Assembly (NCBI RefSeq): GCF_047121295.1
Contig: NZ_CP139447.1
Span: forward strand, 6,696,001-6,760,000
DNA from: Longispora sp047121295
GTDB lineage: Bacteria > Actinomycetota > Actinomycetes > Mycobacteriales > Micromonosporaceae
Length of the DNA: 64,000 nucleotides
Reading direction: 5' to 3'
The notes beneath the pieces were generated by a model. The model did not search any database and had not been told where the DNA came from. It saw only the letters and a list, made by a program, of their open reading frames with translations. Shown here piece by piece: positions 56,726-64,000 of the stretch (positions within the stretch are counted from its first letter, which is position 1; every line of letters starts with the position of its first letter). The position numbers and the translations under genes were made by a program.

Positions 56726-57148
56726 TCAGCCCCTCCGCGCCATGCCCCGGATCTGCGGCATCGACTGCGGCCAGCCGGTCGCCTCGATCTCCGCCCGGGT
56801 CCGCTCGATCAGGTCGCGCGACGGGCCCCAGCCGGAGACCTCCGCCGCGTACTTGTCCCCGCCCGACTTCGCCGTGACCGTCCACGGCACCCCGAACGCC
56901 GTCCGCGCGATCACCAGCACCGGGACGATCAGCAGCAGGATCAGCACCTCGGCCAGGAAGATCGCGGCGATCAGCAGGACCGGGAACAACACCAGCAGGA
57001 ACAGCAGGAGGAGGATCGGGTGGTCGATGTCGCCGAAGGACGGCATGTCCGTGATCCAGTCCACCCCGTCCAGCCGGTTCTTCGGCCGCCAGGGCAGCCA
57101 CCGCCGCCGGACCCGCCAGCGCCGCCCGTCGCGGCCCGTGACGGTCAC
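56726..57148 (-). CDS. Small membrane protein
   Basis: The 140-residue protein has a basic N terminus (WRVRRRWLPWRP), a 40-residue hydrophobic stretch (about 45-85, two membrane segments) and a cytoplasmic tail ending PSRDLIERTRAEIEATGWPQSM. GTG start overlaps the stop of the upstream ALS-like gene by 4 nt. Function unknown. Confidence 0.7.
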   Translation of the reverse strand: MTVTGRDGRRWRVRRRWLPWRPKNRLDGVDWITDMPSFGDIDHPILLLLFLLVLFPVLLIAAIFLAEVLILLLIVPVLVIARTAFGVPWTVTAKSGGDKYAAEVSGWGPSRDLIERTRAEIEATGWPQSMPQIRGMARRG

Positions 57149-58773
57149 GCGAGGTTCGACGAGCGCGGGTACGCGTCCGCCGGGTCGGTCAGCACGTTCA
57201 CCAGGTACGGCACCCCGGAAGCGAACGCCCGGTTCAGCGCGCCGGACAGGTCGCCCGCCTTCGCCACGGTCTCCCCGGCCCCGCCCAGCCCCTTGACGAC
57301 GTCGTCGTAGCGCAGGCCCGGCTGCAGGTCGGCGGCCACGTCGTAGCCGTAGAGCTGGCGCATCGGGTGCTTCTCCAGCCCCCAGATCCCGTTGTTGCCG
57401 ACCACGATGACCACGGGCAGGTTCTGCCGGACCAGGGACTCGACGTCCATCAGCGAGAACCCGGCCGCCCCGTCGCCGAGCAGCACGCAGATCTGCCGGT
57501 CCGGGTAGGTGTACCGGGCTCCCATCGCGTACCCCATCCCGGTGCCCAGGCAGCCGTACGGCCCCGGGTCCAGCCAGCAGCCGGGGGTGGCCGGCTCGAG
57601 GTAGCGGCCCGCGTAGGACACGAAGTCGCCGCCGTCGCCGATCGTCACGGCGTCACGGTCGAGCACCTTGCGCAGCTCCCCGTACACCCGGCTCGGCCTG
57701 ATCAGGTCGCCGTCGGCCTCGCACGCCAGCCGGTCGTCCTCGCGGGCCGAGTCCTCGATCTCGCGGAGCTGTTCGATCCAGTCGTCGTGGTCGGCGCGCG
57801 GCCCGGCGTAGTCGGCCAGGGCGGTGAGCACGGCGCGCAGGTCGCCGGCCGGGGACACCTCGGGCTCGATGTGCGTGGCCCGCTGCCCCGGGTCGTCGAC
57901 GATGTGCACGAGGGTGGCCGCGCCGAAGTCGCCGAAGTTCAGCCGGAAGTCCAGCGCCGTGCCGACGACGGCGACGACGTCCGCGTCGGACAGCGCCGCC
58001 CGGCGGCTCTTGGAGAAGGCCAGCTCGTGCTCCGGCGGCAGCGAGCCCCGGCCCATCCCGTTGGTGTAGACCGGCACCCGCAGGTTCTCCGCCGCCGCGC
58101 GCAGGGCGCCGACGGCGTCGCCGGTGTACACGTCGGAGCCGGCGATGATCGCGGGCCGTTCCGCGCCGGCCAGCAGCGCCGCCGCCCGGGCGACGTCGTC
58201 CGGGTCCGCCTCGATGACCGGGGGCGCGAACACCCGGGGCAGCGGGACCGGGCCCTCGGGGTGGCCGTAGAGCACCTCAAGGGGAAAGTCCAGGAAGGAT
58301 GGTCCCTTGTGGCCGGTGATGGCGGTCATCGCCGCCCCGTACACCGCGTCGACGATGTCCTCGGTGTCCAGCACCGTGCCGGCGTGCTTGGTCACCGGGG
58401 CCAGCAGCGGCACGTGGTCGAGCTCCTGGAGGCTGCCGGCGCCCCACCGCCACGACGGGGCCCGACCGCCGAACACCAGCACCGGAGAGCCGTTGAACTG
58501 GGCCGTGGTGACCGCCGAGACCCCGTTCGTGACGCCTGGGCCGGCGGTCAGCGCCGCCAGGGCCGGGCGGCGCTGGAGCTTCGCCACGGCCTCGGCGGCG
58601 AACACCGCGGACTGTTCGTGCCGGACGTCGAGGATGCGCAGGCCGGCGCGCCGAGCCGCGTCGTACAACGGAAAGATGTGCCCGCCGGACAACGTGAACA
58701 GCTCGTTGACGCCGAAGCCGCGCAGCGCCGCGAGGGCGAGATCGCCGCCGTGGCCCCCGATCGTCTCAGTCAT
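57145..58773 (-). CDS. IlvB-like thiamine-diphosphate enzyme
   Basis: The 542-residue protein belongs to the acetolactate-synthase/oxalyl-CoA-decarboxylase family. Glu53 in RHEQSAVFAAE activates TPP; GDGAAGFSLMD...NNG is the C-terminal TPP/Mg motif; TAGPGVTNG replaces TSGPGATN. No small subunit is adjacent, so it may be a degradative or orphan paralog (similar proteins are annotated IlvG/IlvX). TAAGGT 6 nt before the ATG suggests a leaderless transcript. It heads a three-gene unit with the two small genes after it. Confidence 0.85.
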   Translation of the reverse strand: MTETIGGHGGDLALAALRGFGVNELFTLSGGHIFPLYDAARRAGLRILDVRHEQSAVFAAEAVAKLQRRPALAALTAGPGVTNGVSAVTTAQFNGSPVLVFGGRAPSWRWGAGSLQELDHVPLLAPVTKHAGTVLDTEDIVDAVYGAAMTAITGHKGPSFLDFPLEVLYGHPEGPVPLPRVFAPPVIEADPDDVARAAALLAGAERPAIIAGSDVYTGDAVGALRAAAENLRVPVYTNGMGRGSLPPEHELAFSKSRRAALSDADVVAVVGTALDFRLNFGDFGAATLVHIVDDPGQRATHIEPEVSPAGDLRAVLTALADYAGPRADHDDWIEQLREIEDSAREDDRLACEADGDLIRPSRVYGELRKVLDRDAVTIGDGGDFVSYAGRYLEPATPGCWLDPGPYGCLGTGMGYAMGARYTYPDRQICVLLGDGAAGFSLMDVESLVRQNLPVVIVVGNNGIWGLEKHPMRQLYGYDVAADLQPGLRYDDVVKGLGGAGETVAKAGDLSGALNRAFASGVPYLVNVLTDPADAYPRSSNLA

Positions 58774-58851
58774 CCCCGAACCTTACCGGGGGGTAGATAG
58801 GGTGTCAGCCCCCGAAAACCCACCGGCCGTCGAACTTCGGAGGCCGCCCAG

Positions 58852-59628
<777 letters not shown>

Positions 59629-59711
59629 GACCGACCTCCACTGCCGACGACCCTGTCGGGGCCCAGACTAAAGGAGAGGCGCGCGGCGGCGCGGAAGGCT
59701 ATCGTGCGCGC

Positions 59712-60512
59712 GTGACGAACTGGCAGGAAGTTCTGGACAACGACTACGCCATCCCCACCGACCGGCCGCTGTCCGAGCTGATCGACGAGCTCGTTGAGCT
59801 GCTGAGATCCCCGGATCCACACGTCCGGGACGTCATGTCCTACGACATCCTCACCGAGTGGGTCGAGCACCTCGACGAGCCGGCCCGCCTCGCGCTCGGC
59901 GACACGATGGCCACCCGGATGACCGACGACCCCGAGATCCAGGCCCGGACGTTCGCGCCGCTGATCCTCGACTGCGTGGTGTCGGAGGGCACGTTCCGGC
60001 CGGAGTGGCTCGACGCCTTCATCAAGTGGTACCCGTCTGAGACCGATCTTCGCGGGCACCATCCGGAGCTGGGCTGGCTGCACGCCGTGGCGCACGGCGC
60101 TGACCTGCTGGGCGCGTTCGGCCGGAGCACCGCCGTCGACGTGGACGACCTGGTCACCCTGCTCGACGTCGGCATCGACCGGCTGCTGGCCCCGACCACG
60201 CACGTGTTCGACGCCCAGGAGGACGACCGGCTCGCCTACGCGCTGGCCATCGTGCTCACCCGGCCCGAGCTGACCGAGGACGAGGCCGTGGACTGGCTGG
60301 AGCCGTGCCGGGAGGCCTTCTCGGTCCGGCTGCGCACCGGGCCCAGCGCGCAGGTGTCGAACACGATGCGCACGCTGCGGATGCTGTACATGTTCGCCGA
60401 CCGGGGGGTGCACCTCGACGGGGAGAGCGCGCCCGTGGCGATCCCGCACGCGCGGGCGGTGAAGAAGGCCCTCGGCGCCGTGCTGCGGATGACGTTCTCC
60501 CGGATGGGCTGA
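59712..60512 (+). CDS. DUF2785 family protein
   Basis: The 266-residue all-helical protein matches DUF2785 (YHXR-rich HEAT-like helices: SPDPHVRDVMSYDILTEWVE, ARTFAPLILDCVV, GWLHAVAHGADLLGAFGRS). Function unknown. TATCGT lies near the GTG with no Shine-Dalgarno sequence; the transcript may be leaderless. Confidence 0.75.
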   Translation: MTNWQEVLDNDYAIPTDRPLSELIDELVELLRSPDPHVRDVMSYDILTEWVEHLDEPARLALGDTMATRMTDDPEIQARTFAPLILDCVVSEGTFRPEWLDAFIKWYPSETDLRGHHPELGWLHAVAHGADLLGAFGRSTAVDVDDLVTLLDVGIDRLLAPTTHVFDAQEDDRLAYALAIVLTRPELTEDEAVDWLEPCREAFSVRLRTGPSAQVSNTMRTLRMLYMFADRGVHLDGESAPVAIPHARAVKKALGAVLRMTFSRMG

Positions 60513-60522
60513 GGCGCGAACT

Positions 60523-60567
60523 CCGTCGGGGCGGGCCGGAGGTCGGAGCCCGCGCCCGCCCCGACGG
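60523..60567. terminator. Bidirectional terminator between DUF2785 and SIS genes
   Basis: CCGTCGGGGCGGGC (60523-60536) pairs perfectly with GCCCGCCCCGACGG (60554-60567); the loop is 17 nt. It lies between convergent stop codons. Confidence 0.7.
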
Positions 60568-60600
60568 CACAAACCTGAGGGCCTTTTCCCGGTACCCGCG

Positions 60601-61638
60601 CTACAGCGTCTCGGTGACCTTCTTCAGCCCGCGCGGCGCGTCGGGATCCTCGCCCCGCGCCAACGCCAGCGACAGCACGAGCTGCTGCAACGGCAGGATG
60701 TCGAGCAGCGGCGCGTACTTCTCGTCCACGGCCGGCGTGCCGATCGTCATGCCCGCCCCGATGGTGACCACGTCGGCCCGGCGCTCGCCGAGCTTGGCCA
60801 GCACCTCCCGCATGGACTCCCCGCCCGGCCCCGAGCCCGCGACGGCGAGCACCGGCACGTCCGGGTCCGTCATGGCGAGGGGCCCGTGCAGCAGGTCGGC
60901 GCCCGAGAACGCCAGCCCGGCGATGTAGGACGTCTCCATCAGCTTCAGGGCGGTCTCCCGGGCCGTCGGGTACGCGTACCCCCGGCCCGTCGTCACGATC
61001 CGGTCCGCGAACCGGTAGCGGGGCGCGAGCTCGGCGGCCGTCGGGTCGGCGAGCAGCTTCTCCGCCAGCCCCGGGATCCGCTCCAGCTCGGCGCGCTCGT
61101 CTGCGGGCAGTTCCCCGCCGGCCTTCACGCCCTCGATGAGCATGAGCAGCGCGAACAGCTCCGCCGTGTACGTCTTCGTCGCGGCCACGGCGCGCTCGTG
61201 CCCGGCGAGCACGTCCACGTGCAGCTCGGCGGCGGCGGCCAGCGGCGAGGCGGCGTTGTTGGTGACCGCGAGGGTGTGCGCGCCCTGCTCGCGGGCGACC
61301 CGGACGACCTCGACCAGGTCGGGCGACCCGCCGCTCTGCGACACGCCGACAACCAGCGCGTCCTCGAACCTCGGCCGCGCGCCGAACAGCGTCACGGCGC
61401 TCGGCGACACCAGGCCGACGGGGATGCCGAGCCGGATCTCCGTCAGGTACGCCGCGTACAGCGCCGCGTGGTCGGAGGTGCCGCGCGCGGTGAACAGGAC
61501 GAACTTGGGCTGCCAGGCCGCGACCTGGGCTGCGACCTTCGCGATCGCGCCGGCCCCCTCGTCCAGCAGCCGGGCGTACCCCGCGGGCTGCTCGGCGATG
61601 TCGGTGGCCATACCGGCGCCTGCTGACTGTGCACCCAC
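60601..61638 (-). CDS. SIS-domain sugar-phosphate isomerase/aminotransferase
   Basis: The 345-residue protein has two SIS domains of the GlmS/AgaS-deaminase-isomerase type without the glutaminase domain: FTARGTSDHAALYAAYL, VGVSQSGGSPDLVE, VAATKTYTAEL, TGRGYAYPTARETALKLMETSYI and HGPLAM. Such proteins handle amino-sugar phosphates. GTG at 61638 was chosen because GGAGGAGGG is 7 nt upstream; the ATG further 5' overlaps that site. With the dre site elsewhere in the window this fits an amino-sugar theme, but the dre is not next to it. Confidence 0.82.
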   Translation of the reverse strand: MGAQSAGAGMATDIAEQPAGYARLLDEGAGAIAKVAAQVAAWQPKFVLFTARGTSDHAALYAAYLTEIRLGIPVGLVSPSAVTLFGARPRFEDALVVGVSQSGGSPDLVEVVRVAREQGAHTLAVTNNAASPLAAAAELHVDVLAGHERAVAATKTYTAELFALLMLIEGVKAGGELPADERAELERIPGLAEKLLADPTAAELAPRYRFADRIVTTGRGYAYPTARETALKLMETSYIAGLAFSGADLLHGPLAMTDPDVPVLAVAGSGPGGESMREVLAKLGERRADVVTIGAGMTIGTPAVDEKYAPLLDILPLQQLVLSLALARGEDPDAPRGLKKVTETL

Positions 61639-61655
61639 GGGTGAACCCTCCTCCA

Positions 61656-61792
61656 TGACGTTTCTCCGCGTACAGCATGCTCGAAAATGTTCGCGAAGTC
61701 CAGTCACCAAGCTCAAATGAGCATCCTTCGCGCGCGTTTCGCGCACCTACGCGCGCACTTCGCGAATTTTGTCATCATTCTCCCAACGGAAA
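61656..61792. other. AT/CG-repetitive intergenic region with TTCGCGAA sites
   Basis: TTCGCGAA palindromes occur at 61690-61697 and 61759-61766, 69 nt apart, with GCGCGC-rich sequence between. They lie upstream of the SIS gene on the minus strand and may be operators. No coding sequence is visible. Confidence 0.4.
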
Positions 61793-61820
61793 GCGCCCGC
61801 CATCCGCAGATGACGGGCGC
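61793..61820 (-). terminator. MFS gene terminator
   Basis: GCGCCCG (61793-61799) pairs with CGGGCGC (61814-61820) and an inner ATC/GAT, followed by TTTCC on the minus strand. It lies 18 nt after the transporter stop. Confidence 0.6.
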
Positions 61821-61837
61821 CCTTCGATCGGGGCCGA

Positions 61838-63388
61838 CTACGCCTCCACCAGCTCCTTCTCCGCGCCGTCGGAGGCGCCGGGCGCCCCACCGCGCAGCGG
61901 CACGTGCTGAATGAACACCGCGAGCAGCGTCGACAGCACCGTGAACAGCACGCCCCAGCCGAACACCGTCGCCGTCGCGTCGGCCACCGCCTGGCCGAAC
62001 ATCGCCTTGGCCTCGACGGTCATCCTCGCCAGGTCGGCCGGGTTCATCCGGGCCCCGCTGCTGGCCAGCTTGTCCGCGACGTCGGCCGGCAGGCCGGACA
62101 GCCCGGTACGCAGCGTGTTCGTGAAGATCGCGCCGAAGATGGACACGCCGAACGCGCCGCCGATCGACCGGAAGAACATCGAGGTACTGCTGGCCACGCC
62201 CATGTCCTTCGGGCCGACGCTGTTCTGCGCGATCATGCCGACGATCTGCATGATCAGGCCCATCCCGATGCCGAGCACGACCATGTACACCGAGGTCATC
62301 AGCTTCGAGGTGTCCACGTCGATCGTGGCCAGCGCGAGCATGCCGATCGTCATCACGACGCCCCCGGCGAGCGGGAACCACCGGTACCTGCCCGTCTTCG
62401 TGATCACCTGACCGGCGGCCATCGACGCGCTCATCATGCCCAGCATCAGCGGCAGCAGGAGCAGGCCGGAGTTGGTGGCCGAGGAGTGCTGGACGAGCTG
62501 CTGGAACAGCGGCAGGAACATGATCGCGCCGAACATCCCGAAGCCCTGGAAGAACCCGATCGCGGCGGACAGCGAGAAGTTCCGGTTGGCGAACAGGTTG
62601 AGCGGCAGCACGGGCTCCGACGCCCTGGTCTCGACCCAGAGGAACAGGCCGAGCCCGATGCCGGCCGCGACGCCCAGGCCGATGATCTGCGGGGAGCCCC
62701 ACGCGTACTCGGTGCCGGCCCACGTGGTGAGCAGCACGAGCGCCGTGGACACCCCGGACAGCAGCGCGATGCCCAGGTAGTCGACCTTGTGGCTGACGAT
62801 GTTCTTCGGGGTGTGCAGCTTGGCCGCGATCATGAACAGCGCGATCGCGCCGAGCGGCACGTTGACGTAGAAGCACCAGCGCCACGAGATGTTGTCGGTG
62901 AAGAAGCCGCCGACCAACGGGCCGCCGACCATGGCCAGCGCCATCACGGCGGCGAAGTAGCCCTGGTACTTGCCCCGGTCGCGCGGGGCCACCAGGTCGC
63001 CGATGATGGCGAGCACGCCGACCATCAGGCCACCGGCGCCGAGACCCTGCACCGCGCGGAACGCGATCAGCTGGGTCATGTCCTGCGCCAGCCCGGACAG
63101 CGCGGAGCCGGCGAGGAAGATCAGGATCGCGGTGATGAACAGCCGCTTGCGGCCGTACAGGTCGCCCAGCTTGCCGTACAGCGGCGTGGTGATCGTCGAG
63201 GCGAGGATGTAGCTGGTGGCCACCCAGGCGAAGTGCTGCATCCCGCCGAGGTCGCCGACGATGGTCGGCATCGCGGTGCCGACGATGGTGTTGTCCAGCA
63301 TGGCCAGCAGCATCACCAGGACCAGCCCGGGTAGCACCGCGAGGATCGCTCTACGCTCCGCCGTCGGGGACTCCGTCTGTGTCACCAT
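61838..63388 (-). CDS. MFS multidrug efflux transporter (DHA2, 14 TM)
   Basis: The 516-residue protein of the EmrB/QacA family exports drugs or metabolites using the proton gradient. About 14 hydrophobic segments, motif A-like GKLGDLYGRKRLF, and the DNTIVGTAMPTIVGDL segment typical of DHA2 pumps are visible. GGAG lies 4 nt before the ATG. It is divergent from a TetR-type regulator with two strong palindromes between them, so it is almost certainly regulated by it. Confidence 0.9.
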   Translation of the reverse strand: MVTQTESPTAERRAILAVLPGLVLVMLLAMLDNTIVGTAMPTIVGDLGGMQHFAWVATSYILASTITTPLYGKLGDLYGRKRLFITAILIFLAGSALSGLAQDMTQLIAFRAVQGLGAGGLMVGVLAIIGDLVAPRDRGKYQGYFAAVMALAMVGGPLVGGFFTDNISWRWCFYVNVPLGAIALFMIAAKLHTPKNIVSHKVDYLGIALLSGVSTALVLLTTWAGTEYAWGSPQIIGLGVAAGIGLGLFLWVETRASEPVLPLNLFANRNFSLSAAIGFFQGFGMFGAIMFLPLFQQLVQHSSATNSGLLLLPLMLGMMSASMAAGQVITKTGRYRWFPLAGGVVMTIGMLALATIDVDTSKLMTSVYMVVLGIGMGLIMQIVGMIAQNSVGPKDMGVASSTSMFFRSIGGAFGVSIFGAIFTNTLRTGLSGLPADVADKLASSGARMNPADLARMTVEAKAMFGQAVADATATVFGWGVLFTVLSTLLAVFIQHVPLRGGAPGASDGAEKELVEA

Positions 63389-63411
63389 GTTCTCCGTTAC
63401 CTATGGCCGCT

Positions 63412-63431
63412 TACTTGCCGGCCGGCTAGTA
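63412..63431. promoter_or_regulatory. TetR operator 1
   Basis: TACTTGCCGGCCGGCTAGTA, a 20-bp palindrome with one mismatch, 24 nt upstream of the efflux gene. Confidence 0.65.
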
Positions 63432-63452
63432 GACTGTGGCGAAGATACCCCG

Positions 63453-63476
63453 TCTACTTGCCGGCCGGCAAGTAGA
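63453..63476. promoter_or_regulatory. TetR operator 2
   Basis: A perfect 24-bp palindrome centred on CCGG|CCGG (arms TCTACTTGCCGG and CCGGCAAGTAGA), 17 nt upstream of the regulator. TAGATA at 63473-63478 is a -10 overlapped by it, consistent with autorepression. Confidence 0.7.
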
Positions 63477-63493
63477 TATACGAGAGGTGTGAC

Positions 63494-64000
63494 GTGGATA
63501 CCCGGACCCGGATCATGGTCGAGGCGCTCGACCTGTTCGCCGAGCGTGGCTACGGGGAGACGTCACTGCGGGAGATCGCCGAGCGGATCGGGATCACCAA
63601 GGCCGCCGTCTACTACCACTTCAAGACCAAGGACGACATCCTCAACGGGCTGCTCGACACGATGGGCCAGCAGATCGACGAGATCATCGCGTGGGGCCAG
63701 ACCCAGCCGCGCACGGCGGAGACCCGCGAGGAGATCGCCCGGCGGTACTCGGCCCGGATCCGCGAGGGCGCGAAGGTCATGCGGTTCCTGCACGAGAACC
63801 AGACGGCGCTGCGCAGCATCGACGCCGGGGCCCGGTTCCGCGAGCGGATGGGCCGGCTGCACGACCTGCTCGTCGGGGAGGACCCGGACCTGGCCGAGCG
63901 GCTGCGCGCCCTCACCGCGATCATGACGATGCACGCGGGCTGGATGCTGCGCGAGCAGCACGCGACCAGCGATCAGCAGATGTCCGACACCATCCTGGAA
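63494..64000 (+). CDS. TetR-family regulator, cut by the window end
   Basis: 169 codons are present without a stop. The N terminus has the TetR helix-turn-helix (IMVEALDLFAERGYGETSLREIAERIGITKAAVYYHFKTKDDIL pattern, about residues 7-50). The C-terminal ligand-binding domain is incomplete. GAGAGG is 6 nt before the GTG. It is divergent from the DHA2 efflux gene. Confidence 0.88.
   Translation, partial: MDTRTRIMVEALDLFAERGYGETSLREIAERIGITKAAVYYHFKTKDDILNGLLDTMGQQIDEIIAWGQTQPRTAETREEIARRYSARIREGAKVMRFLHENQTALRSIDAGARFRERMGRLHDLLVGEDPDLAERLRALTAIMTMHAGWMLREQHATSDQQMSDTILE

Overview
This is high-GC actinobacterial DNA. GTG starts are common, many 5' ends look leaderless (a -10-like hexamer 6-8 nt before the start codon), 4-nt ATGA/GTGA overlaps are frequent, and the ilvB-ilvN-ilvC-serA-leuB-ilvE order, the gatCAB-ligA-mnmA-iscS-etfBA neighbourhood and a tRNA-less rrn operon all fit. 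A Micromonosporaceae-type organism is my best inference from gene order; nothing in the window proves the genus.

Layout. 0-5.3 kb: glycerate kinase, NadA, a MurA-family enzyme, a DUF3043 membrane protein and a DinB-like protein. 5.3-11.2 kb: a complete rRNA operon on the minus strand (16S, 23S, 5S) with two candidate promoters, flanking processing stems and terminators. 11.3-24.1 kb: branched-chain amino acid and serine biosynthesis (ilvE, leuB, serA, ilvC, ilvN, ilvB, and ilvD divergent), with an ilvB attenuator and leader peptide lying inside the end of a GGDEF-EAL gene. 24.1-31.1 kb: thioesterase, ZTP-riboswitch-controlled glyA, a degenerate EAL protein, a PH-domain protein coupled to a PQQ-type sugar dehydrogenase lipoprotein, a membrane metallophosphoesterase and acylphosphatase. 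31.1-39.1 kb: gatCAB, a second GGDEF-EAL protein and ligA. 39.2-47.1 kb: a membrane-anchored PemK-like protein, a sulfur-transfer operon (iscS, mnmA, a MetE-like gene), an ACT-GNAT protein, and etfBA. 47.3-57.2 kb is more accessory: a 50-residue Cys protein, acetyltransferases, a two-gene WXG/EspC-like plus RTX-M91 metalloprotease module, an ABC importer with a DasR-type palindrome upstream, and lipoprotein or membrane genes. 57.1-64 kb: an IlvB-like TPP enzyme, enoyl-CoA hydratase, a DUF2785 protein, a SIS-domain sugar isomerase, a DHA2-type efflux pump and its divergent TetR regulator, cut by the window end.

Most novel-looking observations: (1) a secreted-toxin-like module that fuses a WXG-like helical domain, RTX repeats with an inserted pentapeptide tandem repeat, and an HExxH M91-type protease, preceded by an EspC-like partner; (2) two related 'MSERS' mini-cistrons of 26 and 23 codons, each ending in Ser-Glu-Val codons that supply the Shine-Dalgarno sequence of the next gene and each overlapping it by 4 nt; (3) a five-copy dispersed motif (core CCGTAACCG), mostly just after stop codons; (4) matched stem cassettes on both sides of ilvC; (5) three c-di-GMP genes within 17 kb, one of them an EAL domain that has lost its metal-binding residues.
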